A DNA stretch of 64,000 bases from Sapria himalayana. Taxonomy: Eukaryota > Streptophyta > Magnoliopsida > Malpighiales > Rafflesiaceae. The stretch is taken from assembly GCA_029783825.1 (NCBI GenBank), contig JAREIK010000801.1, positions 7,973,571 to 8,037,570 on the forward strand, read 5' to 3'. Position 1 is the stretch's first letter, and each line of letters opens with the position of its first letter. Under the pieces are notes generated by a model that saw only the letters and a list, made by a program, of their open reading frames with translations, searched no databases and was not told the origin of the DNA. This document shows positions 25,070 to 37,700 of this stretch, piece by piece. A program made the translations under genes and the position numbers.

Positions 25070-25172
25070 GTAGTCGATTCAAAAGATATTTGGATCTTGA
25101 AATTTCGTAAAGAAAGCTTTTGGTGGGCGTTTTGGCTTCCAGAATTGATTATTCAGTGGTCACAATGGTTAG
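25070..25172 (+). CDS. ELMO/CED-12-domain protein, exon 2
   Basis: This 103-bp exon encodes VVDSKDIWILKFRKES, then FWWAF, and ends PELIIQWSQWL plus one base. Known plant ELMO proteins have DIWE..RKKEH..W..LFS.LI.QW.QWL at this position, so the spacing of the aromatic residues and the QW.QWL motif are the key evidence. The acceptor is TTGTAG (25064-25069) and the donor is GTATTC at 25173. The exon ends in phase 1, which matches the start of exon 3 at 33881. Confidence 0.85.
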
Positions 25173-25602
25173 GTATTCACATAATGTTTATAAAGTTGAT
25201 GTTGCTCCTGTACTTAACTGTATTATTTATTCAATAAGATATAATAGTTGAAAATTTGAGTTATGATTTAAATTATCTGAGTTTTTTTTCACGTGACATC
25301 ACAATCATCTAGCTGTCAGTGGAGGCTATTTTGTTCGAGCTGTGTAGCTGTAGCTGTAGCAATTTTTTCTATCCTCTCACTTACATGGATTGTAATGTAG
25401 CTATGTATATTTTTGAAGCATGACGTGATGCTTCATATTAATATACATATATTTGAAAATCGTAGTTTTAAATATAATGATATTTAATAATTATTTCTTG
25501 ATATTAACTATACATATTAATATATTTTACAATAAATTGAATCTCATATATTATCATTTCAAATATATGAATATAAATTAAAATGTATAAATTACTCATT
25601 AT

Positions 25603-25839
25603 TAGAGGTGCTGCAACAAGCGGGATGGGGAGGACCCAACCCTCCCAATAGCTGACACAGTAAGGTCGGGGCAGGTGATGCTTTTCCATGACTTAAAAAA
25701 AATAAAAAATTTTGTTGGAGGTAGTCCTTAGTGGCTAAATATGATGCTGCTCGGGGTTTCTCCCAATGGCCAGGCCAAACATGCATCAAGCTGGTCTACC
25801 CAAAATTGAGTTGGGCCATAGTCAGTTTGTTTGAACTGA
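25603..25839. mobile_element. Small hAT-like MITE (237 bp)
   Basis: It starts TAGAGGTGCTGCAAC and is flanked by CTCATTAT (25595-25602) and CTCATTTT (25840-25847), a 7/8 match to an 8-bp target duplication. The right end (TTTGAACTGA) pairs only weakly with the left. It is much more GC-rich than the surrounding intron. Confidence 0.5.
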
Positions 25840-26264
25840 CTCATTTTTAATACATCTACTTATAATCTTTGTTAAAGCATATTTCAAATATTATTGAAGT
25901 TGACTATATAAATTATAGTTTTATAAGTATTATAATTATTGTATAAATTTTACACATTCAAATCATGCATAGTTTATTTAATCATTTTTATAAATGTCTT
26001 TAATGATTTATTTCATCTTATACTTTTTCTACTTGTAAATTTAAATATTTTTTAATTGATGTTGAGTCATATCTCATTTTTATATGTGATGAACAATAAG
26101 TGAAGAATCAAAATTACATCCAATAATACTCAAACTCAAAATATAAGATATATAAAATACCCCAAATATAATGAGTTAATACAACAGTCTTCCTATTAAG
26201 TATGCAACTTGAACCTTATATATTATTGCGTATTTTACCGGTAGGTGCGTACTTTAGACTCTCT

Positions 26265-26310
26265 ACTGACATGTTTCACTGACATGTTCTACTGACATGT
26301 TCCACTGACA
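26265..26310. repeat. 13-bp tandem repeat, 3.5 copies
   Basis: The unit is ACTGACATGTTYC, with one or two differences between copies. Confidence 0.7.
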
Positions 26311-27043
26311 AATATTAAATTCTAAAATCTTTGGTATAAAATACGTACTTAATTGGGATGCATACTTAAATGGGTGCTTGCTTAAGCGAGAGGTTACTGT
26401 AGATTGAAATAGCTCACATATTAGTTCCTTCAAATTAATAATAAAATAAAAAATAAATTGATAAAAAATTGAAAACTAATAAACTGCAACATTCTCATTC
26501 AAGGTAGTGCATAAACATTAAGAACATCAAACTCAGAGGAAAAATATATAAGATAAAGTTTCTTCTAAGCATTTGTAAAAATATCTGATGACAAATTTAT
26601 TATCTGAATATAAACTATGATAATGCTCTTATTATGAATCTTATCATCGAGGAAAAAGTAATTTATTTTTATATATTTTATTTGCTCATAAAATATTAGA
26701 ATGAATTTTATAAATCTTATTGTCAAGCTATCACAATAAAGATAGGCGATACAAAAAGTGAATATTGATATCTCTTTGAGTATGTCTCTAATTCAAAGTA
26801 TTTTACAGATAATCATTATCATCATCTAGAACTTTTTTTTTGTATTATATCTTAATATAATTGATTTTTTTAATTATTTTTTATTTTTTTATTTTTTTTT
26901 ATTTTTTTAAGATTCAAAATTATTTATAAGAAAAATATAAAAATTCATGGTAGATATTTTTTTGTACCAATTATTTTGCTCGAATTTGAATATTCTATCA
27001 ATTATAGATGTCCATGTTTACTAAAAGATATTTTTAAGTCTTT

Positions 27044-27047
<4 letters not shown>

Positions 27048-27077
<30 letters not shown>
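27048..27077. repeat. (AT)n microsatellite
   Basis: About 15 AT dinucleotides inside a longer AT-rich tract. Confidence 0.9.
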
Positions 27078-27083
<6 letters not shown>

Positions 27084-28999
27084 TATCAATATATGATGAA
27101 TTATATTTGAGTAAACATATTAAAAATAATTTATAAAATGATAACTATACTGACCTCATAAATTATATTTGGTTTGGTGATAATTATATATTAATTTTTT
27201 TGGATGATTGTTCTAAAAATAATATAACCAATTGGAGGAGTCGTATCAGATAATAAATTAATATATGAGTCAATTAGAATATTTTTTGAAACATAATCTA
27301 ATAAATTAATCTTTGTGAGTATATCAATCATATATATTATTGTGATAATATAATATTTTATCTAGAGTAAGTTAATTTTGTTCAATAAAAATATTTTAGC
27401 ATGACATGATTTTTTATTTGTAATAGTGATTTAATATATTTTTTGAGTTGAATTATTTTTAATCATTTATATTTCATAATTAGAATATAATTCAGATACA
27501 CAATAAATAAAATTATTTTTTCATCAGATTTTTTTATAAAAATAAAGAAAAAACTTATAATATGCATGCATAAATCAAACAAAGTAATTGCCTGTAAAAA
27601 TCTCATAAATTAGATTCTTATTAACAATTTTAGGCTATACAATATTTTTTATAGTTTTTAGAGTATTTGATTGTTTTATTTACAATTAAAGTTATTTCTT
27701 CATAATCCATATACTTATATTACTTAAGATTATAATAAAGAAATATATTTTTCATATTTAGTTGGTATATTATCTACCTGTTAGATTGTCATCGACTACT
27801 ATAATACTATCGTACTTAATGATTTTTTAGAGATTATTAATAATTATCATAATATTCAATGAATAAATAAAGTAGTAAAAAAAATAATTGCTTATTATGT
27901 GTGTATTGGCTCAATTGATAATTTATGCGTGTGAAGTGGAAGAATGAGTTATAATAGTAATAGCACTTGAAAATCAAGACGGATTTTTTGCTATCATATT
28001 AGGGAGAAATATTGAATATCCCTTTTTTGGAGGGGTTATAGTGAGAGATTTTTGCGAGGATAAATTTTAATTATATATGAATATGTTAATAAATTTTAAT
28101 TATATTGAATTTGGAGAGTGAAAATCTTTTAAGGTAGGGTGTTATCTTACAGGCTTAAATGACACAGTAGTCTAAGAGTTTTCAACACTACAAACTTATT
28201 GAGTAAACTAAGAGACCTAATCACACAAAACTTAAAGTAATCACTATGAGAGAGAGAGATTATTAAGCTTGCACAAACTAGATACGTGCCTACTTAGGAG
28301 CCAAATGTTATGTAGTCAATTTCTCTAATTTTGGCTTTTGATCATTTTTTGAAAGGGATATAGGAGGTATGTTCAACACATAATTTTACATATTTTATCA
28401 TATTTTAATTTACTACTTTTTTTATTTTTTATTTTTTCCTTAATAATATTAGTATACTTTTATTTTATTTTTATTTCTTTTGATGGTAGTAAAATATCTA
28501 AGTCTCATTGTGAGATATTATCTTATTCAAGATAATATCAGACCATGATAAAAGATATATATATCCTTAGTTCTAATAGAATTTTGAAACTAGTATCATA
28601 ATTTTTAGAAATATTTATTGTTAATTATAAATAAGTATTCATTATAAAGATATGGTAGATCTTGTTAATATAAGACTTATAATGAGTGAATTTACTTAAA
28701 TATTTGATGTTGATTATCCTAATATTTTTTCTTTAGTGATCAAAATAGTTTTAGTATAAATTTTTATATCATTAGTAGTATCTCATATTTAATGTTGTAA
28801 TTTGTTTATTTATTTTATTATTTTATATTTTTAATGGGAATACTTAACTTGTGAGCTATTTCAAATTATATGTGATTAATATTTTTCTATTTCTTTATTA
28901 ATTCAAACATAAATAAGGATATACAAATCATAAAGAACAAATTGGGTATATTGTACAATGAACAATCATTAAGACAAAAACATCCATGTAGATACATAT

Positions 29000-29318
29000 T
29001 TTTTGTATTGGTATGCACATAGGCACACATGCCCACTTTTTTGTGAAGGTGTGTGCACATGTGCTCATCCACACAGACATACATGCATGCACATTTATGT
29101 GCAAGCACACATAGTTGCACATGTGTGAATAGGTTTGTGTAAAGGTGCAAGGTGGAGCATGTGGTAGTTTTGGTGGTGGCATTAGGGGTGGTGATGGCTT
29201 TGGTGTCGATGCCTTTGATAGTGATAATGATGGTGACAGCGATGAGTATAATAGAAGTGACAATGGTGATGATTCTTTCATGGACAAAAATGCTAATTAT
29301 GGTTGTGATAGTTTATAG
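29000..29318 (+). other. CA/TG-rich then GGT/GAT-rich low-complexity tract
   Basis: From 29000 to 29150 the plus strand is a mix of CACA, TGTG and CATGCA words. From 29133 to 29318 the plus strand has an open frame of 61 codons without an early ATG. It encodes a Gly/Asp/Asn-rich peptide (GGACGSFGGG ... DSDNDGDSDEYN) ending in TAG. It probably arose from degenerate GGT/GAT triplets. I do not recognise a protein family. Confidence 0.4.
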
Positions 29319-29334
29319 TAAGAGAGGAGAGAGT

Positions 29335-29362
29335 TATATATATATATATATATATATATAAT
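29335..29362. repeat. (TA)n microsatellite
   Basis: Fourteen TA dinucleotides directly after the GGT/GAT-rich tract. Confidence 0.9.
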
Positions 29363-30640
29363 AATGGAGATTCTTAGTTCATATATATACTCCAGAAAAG
29401 GAGCTACAACAGAGATAATTATTAGATATTATTTTTAAAGAAGAGATCAAAAGTTTTATATAGTATTGAGAGATAGGCTGAATGTCAGAGTCATTAAAGT
29501 GTCTTCTAAAGTTTATTTATTGTGACACTTATAATTACTAGTGATGAGTATACAAAATTTATTCTTATGATAGTAATAAATTAGTTCTTTTTAGTAGGTA
29601 TTACTTGTTTTATCTATACTTTTATTCTAAATTTTTAGATTATCAACACACGAGCTAACAATCATATTATTTTAATTATATCATATTTATTATATTTTTT
29701 TGTTTTAAAAATATTATTATAATCAATAATAAATAGAGATTGATTATTTGTTTGTATATTGAGATTGATTATTTACTTGTATATTTTCAGGTTGGTTATC
29801 CATTAATAATTAAATGGAAAATATTATATTTTGATCTTAAAGATATTTTGGTCTTAGATTCAAAGATATGTTAGTTTGATAAGTTTATCAGAGTTTCCTA
29901 TCTTATATACTAGTATGATTAAATTAGGAATAAATTTGGTTTGATATATTCTGATCTATGAGGATCTAATAGAGATGCAATAAGAGAGTAATTTAGGTAT
30001 TTGATTATTTTTGTTGAATTATATAGATAATCATCTTATTTAGGTTATACATATTTATTATAAATTTTTCTTTATTTTTTGGAGTATTGATAATATGATA
30101 ATTTTGTTGATTGTCTATGTTGATATTATTTTGATTATGAAAAATGATGAGTAAAAAATCACTTAACTTAAGGAATTCTTTCAGGTATAATTTTAGTAGA
30201 AAAATCTTGTAGATATTTTTTAGTCATAGAAATTGTTTATTCTACAAGTAATATCATCATTTCACAAAGGGGATATGCACTTGATACTATTTAATATATT
30301 AATTTTTTGATTTGTGTTGTAACATATATTTATATTAATTTAGATATTAATTTTATTTTTGATTATACTATTTATAAAAAATTATAGATAAAATTAATTA
30401 TTTAATAATGATCAGATTAGATATAATAAACACAAATTATAATTAATTATTTTTTGGATTCTTTTTTTGTATATTTATCTTAATTTTGTTTTTTGCATAC
30501 TGAGGTATATAACGAAGTTTCTAAGATTTGAGTTTCTTTCGGGGATTCGAGATGGGTACTAGCATGCATTGAGAGAAGGTTTACGAAAAAATTTTATATT
30601 TTTATTGGAGACAATATCGTCTCATGAAAAAGTAAAAGCA

Positions 30641-31596
30641 AGGAAGCACGGATACAACTCCCTATAGGCGTGTCCACGTGTCGGACACCTGGACACTGGA
30701 CACGATATGGGCACGGCATGGATACGTGTTCGATATGTCACGTGTCATATCGTTGATCAATCCATATCCGATACGTCACGTGGTATATCGGATAGATGTG
30801 TTGGTTGTCGTGTCCATGCCTATAATGCCCGACGACGTCACCCATAACGGCCAATGGCTTATTCTGTGAGGCGGCGAGGGTGGGCATGATTTTGTGGGGC
30901 GGGGAGGGTGGGCGTGATTTTGTGGGGCGGGGAGGGTGGGCGTGATTTTGTGGGGCGGGGAGGGTGGGCGCGATTTTGTGGGGCGGGGAGGGTGGGCGCG
31001 ATTTTGTGGGGCGGGGAGGGTGGGCGCGATTTTGTGGGGCGGGGAGGGTGGGCGCGATTTTGTGGGGCGGGGAGGGTGGGCGCGATTTTGTGGGGCGGGG
31101 AGGGTGGGCGCGATTTTGTGGGGCGGCGGGGGACGGGCGCGATTTGTGGAGAGGAGGGCGCGATTTGTAGGAGGCAGGGGCGGGCACGATTTTGTTGAGA
31201 GGCAGGGGGTGGGGGCGCGATTTGGGGGGGGGGGGGCTGATTTTTATAAAATAAAATATTTTTATAAAAAAATTATATTTTTATATAATATAAGATTATT
31301 ATTAAATATTATTTTATAAAATAATATAATTATAAATATTATCTTATAAAATAAAATAAAACATAATATTTTAATTTTATAAAATAAAAAAAATATATTT
31401 ATTTAATAAAATAAAATATATTATTTTATTTTATAAAATACCTAATATTTATAAAGAATAATTTTTATTTTTATTTTTATTTTTTTATCATGTCGTATCT
31501 TAGTCGTATTCGTATTCTAGTTTTTTTGAATTTGCCGTGTCCTCGTATCTTGAGGTATCGTATTCTCGTGTTCGTGTCCGTGTCCCTGCTTCTTAG
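30641..31596. mobile_element. hAT MITE (956 bp) with G-rich minisatellite
   Basis: The 8-bp target duplication AGTAAAAG is exact on both sides (30633-30640 and 31597-31604). The ends are CAAGGAAGCACGGATAC and, inverted, CTAAGAAGCAGGGACAC. Subterminal regions are rich in GTGTCC/GGACAC words (30668-30800 and 31555-31590). The interior holds the 28-bp minisatellite (30865-31240), then a strongly AT-rich part. There is no transposase. Open frames on both strands across the repeats are artefacts of the 28-bp period. It is inserted into copia fragment A. Confidence 0.9.
30865..31240 (+). repeat. 28-bp G-quadruplex-type minisatellite
   Basis: Nine complete 28-bp units run from 30865 to 31116, and degenerate units continue to about 31240. 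The seven units from 30893 to 31088, and the one after, carry GGGGCGGGGAGGGTGGG: four G-tracts with single-base loops, a pattern known to form very stable quadruplexes. Units 4-9 are identical at every position, which indicates recent spread by slippage or unequal exchange. Confidence 0.92.
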
Positions 31597-32160
31597 AGTA
31601 AAAGGATTTAATTGTTTTAAGATTCAATATATAGATAAAGTTCATCATGATAATGCTAGTTATTTGTGAATTATATTCAGTGCATCATCTACTCTAGAAG
31701 ATTAAATTTTTATTTTTTATTTTACTATTTTTTAATAGTATAGTCAGATGGTAAAGTATATAGTCTCAAATTTAGTATTTCATGGGTAGACAAATTATAT
31801 AGATATGGATTATTTCTTTTTTAGAGAAAATATTTAGAATGAGATTATTATTATCATCATATATTCATATAATATAGTAGTTAGTTGAAATTTTTAATAA
31901 GGTCTTGAAGTGATTTGCACTTATTTTTTTTTTCAAAGTTTGATGCTATAGATTTGTATGTATTGACTTGATAAATGTATTATAGTTTGCTTATTTATTT
32001 TATTATTATATATTTATGATGGGAGCACTTAATCCATGGGTTGCTCAAATTCATTTTTTTAATTTTATAATGACATGATTGCATGATGTTATATTTGTAC
32101 ATTAATTATATTTTTCTATTTTTTTCATATTAATTCATATAATTGGAGGATACACATGTT

Positions 32161-33480
32161 ATATATGAAGAATGTATTTCATCATGGTAATTTTGAAGAG
32201 GAGATATATATGGCGCAATCACATTGGTTTCGAGCAGCAAATGCACAACTAGTTGTATATTATGGATTATATTGCATGACTTAAATTAGTTATCGAGAGC
32301 TTGGTTTACGAAATATTTATAGGTAGTTATTTTATTTGGTTTATACATATATATTACAGTTTGTTTTTTTTAGAGGTATATTAATGATAGGGTGATTTTT
32401 GTTGATTGTTTACATAGATGATATTCTGATTATGGAAGATGATGAGTAGTGGATTATCTAACTTAAGGAGTCTCTTTAGTCATAATTTTAAATAAAGGAT
32501 TTTGAGCGACTTATATATTTTCTTTGTATTGAGATTACTTATTCTATGAGATATTTTCATGTCATATAGAAGATATGTGATTAGCACTCTTGTATATGTT
32601 TGTCTTTTAAGGTGTACTTTAACAAATATTTTTATTTATTTAATTACTGACTTCATTTCTAATATGATCATTATAGTTGACTTTTCTATTTATAAAAGAA
32701 TTATAGGAAAAATTATCAATTTGATTATGATCAAATCAGATATAATATGTATAATTATTATAATTAGTTTTTTCTTAACTATTTCTCAATAAATTCACTT
32801 TGATATAACTCTTTGCATATTAAGGTATGAGAATAAATCTCTGAGACTTGTGATTTGTGTCAGAGATCATTGATACTTGCAGTTGATTGAGTATTAAGAT
32901 TCGAGTTAAGTACTAATATGTAATAAAAGAAAGTTAATGATTGGGTTTTGTATTTTTTAGAGGTAATTTATTTTCTAAAAAAGTAAATGCAAATAGTTAT
33001 TCTAAGATCAATAAAAAGAATGAATTTAGAGTGATGATGACAATTATTTCTAAGATATTTTTGATATGTTATTTGCTCTAGGAGTTTTCTTTTCAAGCTT
33101 TTTATTATGATAGTCATACAATAAGATATATAATCTTAAATTTAATATTTTACGAGCTGACGAAATACCTAGAGCTGGAATACTTTTTCTTTAGAGAGAA
33201 GATCCATGGAGAGACATCAAATTATTTTAGTTTTTTAAAAATTTGACGTTGTGAACTTGTATGAATCATTTTGATGGAGGATATTATATTTTATTTATTT
33301 ATTTTATTTTATTATATATTTTTAATTAGAGTACTTGACTAATGAGTTGCTCTAATTCTATCTGTTCATTTTATATGAACATGATTCTGTGATGTTATTA
33401 TTTAGTATTTTTATATATTTTATTTTTTGAATTAATTCATAATAGTTTTTTTTTTTTTTTTTTTTACTAGTCTATTAAGG
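32161..33480 (+). mobile_element. copia fragment B
   Basis: It begins abruptly in reverse transcriptase: VKNVFHHGNFEEEIYMAQ at 32170-32220 matches the copia FLHGxLEEEVYM box. YVDDILIMEDDE follows at about 32415-32450, DFSIYKRIIGKIINL at 32675-32720 (RNase H side), and a region homologous to 31604-31930 at 32930-33200. An LTR-like sequence (AGAGTACTTGACTAATGAG) follows near 33327. Gag, protease and integrase are missing, so it is a 5'-deleted copy joined directly to the LTR of fragment A. Confidence 0.65.
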
Positions 33481-33880
33481 CATGTTATTTTTTTGTCCAT
33501 TTCATCATTAATTAAACATTTGTTCATTTATCACTTTTTTGAATTATCTTCAACTCTTGAAAAATATTTATTGTGCAAGATAATCTTAGACAATAATGGA
33601 TCACCACATGAATGCCTATTATGAAGTATGAACATATCAAGATATAGCCAGACATCACTACAAATCTTAATTGTTGGTATCTTTTCTCTGTGTTGGTAAC
33701 AATTTAGAAAAATGTTAAGGTCTTAAATATTTACACAAATGAGTTGGTATAGACATAGAGCACCAATTTCAGCAAAATGTGTGAGTGCTTGTATTATATA
33801 TGCTTTTTCAATTGTAAGGTGTTTTATTATAACATTGCGAGGAGCATCATTGTATAATTGATCCTTCTTTGTTTTTGTAG

Positions 33881-33993
33881 TGAATATTTTTGTAGCAACT
33901 GGATCACTTCTTGGGAGATTTTTACCAATACATTCTACTAGTCAAAATGGATCAGGCAGGATGCTTCTTGAAATTTGTGTTGATCCATTACAG
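33881..33993 (+). CDS. ELMO/CED-12-domain protein, exon 3
   Basis: The exon begins after the acceptor TTTTTGTAG. Its first two bases complete a Val codon with the last base of exon 2. It encodes NIFVATGSLLGRFLPIHST, then SQNGSGRMLLE, and ends CVDPLQ before the donor GTATCT. Plant ELMO proteins have (A)NIV..SGSLFGR..PF..xxQ ... LSPLQ here. The retained frame, splice sites and family match argue that the exon is still used although it lies between 8.7 and 22.3 kb of transposon-rich intron. Confidence 0.85.
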
Positions 33994-34711
33994 GTATCTC
34001 TGTAGGTTTGTTGGTGATCTAAGGACGTGTTTGTTTTGCATTCCTGGTATTATGTTTATATAATTATTTTATGTAATGAAGTCATGCCTTAGTATGATGA
34101 CAAGTATATTCACTCAAAAACAATAGATTCTGGGTTCAAGACTATTCGATGTAGTCTCTCTAATATATTGGTGGTAAGACTTGTTGAGATATATACTTTT
34201 CTAAGATGTTGGATTGAATAGAAACTTGGTGTGCTAGGTATGATAACAATAATTATTTTATGTAAAATTTAAGTTGTATGGGTCTTAGGGTAGTTCGATC
34301 TTCGGTATTTCTTCAATTCATGCTTTTCATTAAACCTTGATTACTTTATCCAATGTATATGATAAGAAAATGGATAGACTGCTAAGCTATCTCAAGAATT
34401 CAGAACTTGATGCATACAATGGAGCATATACTTTCCTGAAGCTTTGTTGTGTCTCTGAGCAATTCTGTTCGATTTGAGGGGTGTCCAGGTGACAGTGCTT
34501 CTTTATAGTATTCTGTCCTTTTACTCCGTGTACAGTAGGAGACAACAGATTAGTCATCACCTTAGTCTCACCTCATACTCATGGTACTTTATTTATCTGT
34601 ACACTATGTGGAGTTAGTGTTGACAACTAAACTCACTCTAATTTGTATCATTACTAAGCCTTACTAATTATGTCTAGTAATTAACTGTCAACTATGAGAA
34701 AGTTATTGAGC

Positions 34712-37700
34712 TAGAGGTGTCAAACAGGCCGGGCCGGCCCGGCCTATTTTTTTAGATCACGGCCGTGCTTTTGTGTTGGGCCAGGCACGGTCTGGCCAAA
34801 CCTGACCATACGGGCCAAACCAGGCCGTATAGGCGCGGGCCTGGTTTAATTTTTTTTTAAATTTTAAAGTTTAATTTTTTAGTTTAAATAAAATATATAT
34901 TATATTATATATAGAATTATAGATAAAGTATAATATATTACAATTATAAAATGAAAATTGTTAAAAATTTATTAAATTATAAAGTTTAATTTTTTTTATA
35001 ATTTAAAATAAAATTAGTTTATAATTTATTAGAATTAAATTATAGAGTTTAAAATTTTTAAATGAAAAATTTAAACAAACAAATAAATTAAACAAAAAAT
35101 TTCATTAAAAAAAATTTAAAAGTCAAAAAAATCAAAGCAAACCAAATGAGAAATGACCAATCAGGCAATCAGTCATTAGATACCGAAGGTCCGAATCAAA
35201 TAAATTCAAATTTCAACGTAACGTAAAAATAAAGCGTACAATCAATAAAAAATAAAACATCAAAATCAAAAAATATTAGATCATCATCAATCATCAATCG
35301 GCATATCATGAGCATCATCAGCCGCAATATCAAGATCACTATCATATAGATCATTGTCATCATCAATCAACTCCTTCATTTTCGTAGTGGATGCGGATGC
35401 AGTCCCTGTCCCAGCTCCAGCATGATCATGGATGCTAAACCTCGAATTCTCTCAATCCTTCAAACAGGCCAAGGCCTCAATAATATCTGGACGTAATCTC
35501 GATCTCCTATTCGAAATCACATTCACTGCAACAGAAAAAGCAGACTCTGATGCTACGCTCGACACCAGAGGAGTCAGTAGATCCCGTGCCATCTTAGATA
35601 GCACGAGAAAGGTGGACTCATATAATTTTTACAACTGTAATATATCAAGATTCTTAGTATCAGAATGTGATAGGATTGAGCAGTAATTGATATCTAAGTA
35701 CGGAGAAAGCTCATTTCTATGTGATGGTCCACCCTGACGTTTCTTCCTCGCTAGCTGAATGAAAAAATCATCTCCGAACAAAGTATCCATGTTCATAATC
35801 ACAGTCTCACTACTATTACTACTATCACCATACCTAGTATCGTAGTATGTAAACAGATCGGTCAACTTCTCGTGAATGAACTCTTCAGGTGGATCTTTCA
35901 TGTTCATGCACGAGGAAATGTAAGTTAGAGTATTTTCTATCCATTCCACCTTAATCCTAGGGTCCATGCATGCAGTGAGGTAATAAAGAGATGAAACGGT
36001 GGACCAGTATTTTAAGTACTTTATTTCATCTTTGCAACCATATGGCTAAGTGTCGGGTCAGCTCGATACTTCTTAAATATGCTACTAATATTGCATATGC
36101 ACCTGAGTGCAATGCAAGTTGTGAGCGTATAAACCGACGAACACATGTTCTTCGTGTCATAAAAAATCTTCAGGAATTTTATTTATGAAATTCCTAAAGC
36201 CCAGTCAGTGTCGTCAATAATAAGTTCATCACTCTTATAATTGGCATAGTCGGATATTACGTATTCGTATCCAACATATTACTCCAATATCATGTACGTG
36301 TAATTCCAATGATATCTCACATCTGATTGGAATTTTTTCTTCTTAAGATTCGCAGACAAACAAAGACTATCAAACTCTTGTTGTCTGTGAGGAGTGCGAA
36401 TATATTTTAGTGCATTACGTGTATTTTCTAAGGTGGGGGAACATACCTTCATACCTGTTTGAACAATCAGGTTAATCACGTGATACATGCATCTGATATG
36501 AAAAATCTCTCTTAATGGTGCATCTCTAATATTCCTAACAAACATGTTAATTGTCACTTCATTATTAGATGCGTTATTGAATGAGATACTAAAAATTTTA
36601 TTCTTAATTTTATATTTCCTAAAAATTTTCATCATACACTCAAAAATGACCGGGTCATCATCAGGATGAAGAATCATAGAGAATCCTAAAATTTTTTTAT
36701 TCATAGTCTAGTTAAAATTTACATTGTGGCTGGTAAGACATGCATAAGATGATTCATCGTGACTTGTCCAGATATTGGACGTCACGGACACCACTCCACT
36801 ATATGCCATAAATTCATTAATTATTTTATATTTTTCTAACTTATATAATTTTAATATGTCATTTCTAGATGTGGGCCTAGGAATTATATGATAAACAGGC
36901 TGAAAATATATCTGTATGATGCGCAATACTCTCGATTTTTCGAAAATCTAATCGAAAGATTCATCAATGTGATAAGTCTGGCCATGCCGTCTCTACCTAA
37001 CTCGCTGGAGTATATGAAAGGAATAAACTTTGAGACTGTATTATATCCAGTCTCAAAAAATGCAGTGCCAAGTTGGGTTTGCCTAGAATCGAATGGATCA
37101 TGTTTTTTGGTGCATTATTCGGCATGACTCTTAAGGTGCCCAGTCCCAAACGAACTCTTACAAGTTAAAATTTTCATACAATATTTGTACTGTGTCATTT
37201 TTTCTTTCTTATTCCTAATATTTTTTTTTGTTTTATTATATTAAAATGAGTCTAAAATATAGAAGCCCTTCTAGTTTTTTGTTTTTTAGAGGTTTGCGTT
37301 GAGATCACTGGAGAAACCAAAGTTTCAGCAGTTTTAGACTTCTAAGTAAGATTTTTATTTTCTAAATTTAAATATGTTTTATTAATTTTTGTTATTTTTA
37401 GAATTTTTGTTAAATAAGACACTTATGTAGAAACTAGATGATAGATTTTAGATTTAACTATTTTAGGACTAGAGGGAAAGAGACTAGACTAGAGACAGAC
37501 TGAGAGAGAGAGAGAAAAAAAAAACTTAAAATAAATTATATGGTAAAGCAGTGAGGTTGATCACGTGCACGATGTATCACAGTCTAGCTCAAAATTTGAA
37601 ACCCGAGTTGAGATTCCCGAAAAGTCAAGTCAAATGACGAAATCACGAGTCTCGAGAGAGAGGAGCAAGATTTTTGAGAGATTAAAAATGTGAGATTTGA

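Larger units (their letters stand above)
29900..32160 (+). mobile_element. copia fragment A, interrupted by a hAT MITE
   Basis: Decayed reverse transcriptase reads LLIVYVDIILIMKNDE near 30110-30170, close to the copia YVDD box. RNase H-side sequence reads DYTIYKK near 30360, matching the DPTIYRRLVGKL motif of the family. IVS*KSK near 30615-30640 matches the SWKSKKQ motif and is cut there by the MITE at 30641-31596. The reading resumes after it, to about 31930. An LTR-like sequence starting TGATGGGAGCACTT follows at 32017. An LTR-like copy also lies near 28835. Outer limits are approximate. Confidence 0.65.
25173..33880 (+). other. Intron 2 of the ELMO gene (8.7 kb), transposon-filled
   Basis: Donor GTATTC and acceptor TTTTTGTAG. 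It holds a short hAT-like MITE, low-complexity tracts, two copia fragments and a hAT MITE with a G-rich minisatellite. The stretches 25848-26260 and 26311-28800 are very AT-rich, with no recognisable gene. A possible MITE with CAGT...ACTG ends lies near 26185-26399, but no target duplication was found. Confidence 0.75.

Noticed and set aside
26185..26399. Possible MITE with CAGT...ACTG ends in intron 2.
   Set aside because: The ends pair only partly and no target duplication is seen. Kept as a note only.
30738..31319. Long overlapping open frames over the G-rich repeat, including a Pro-rich 149-residue frame on the minus strand.
   Set aside because: They result from the 28-bp repeat, which avoids stops in several frames and shifts frame from unit to unit. 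No start context, domain or codon pattern supports a protein.
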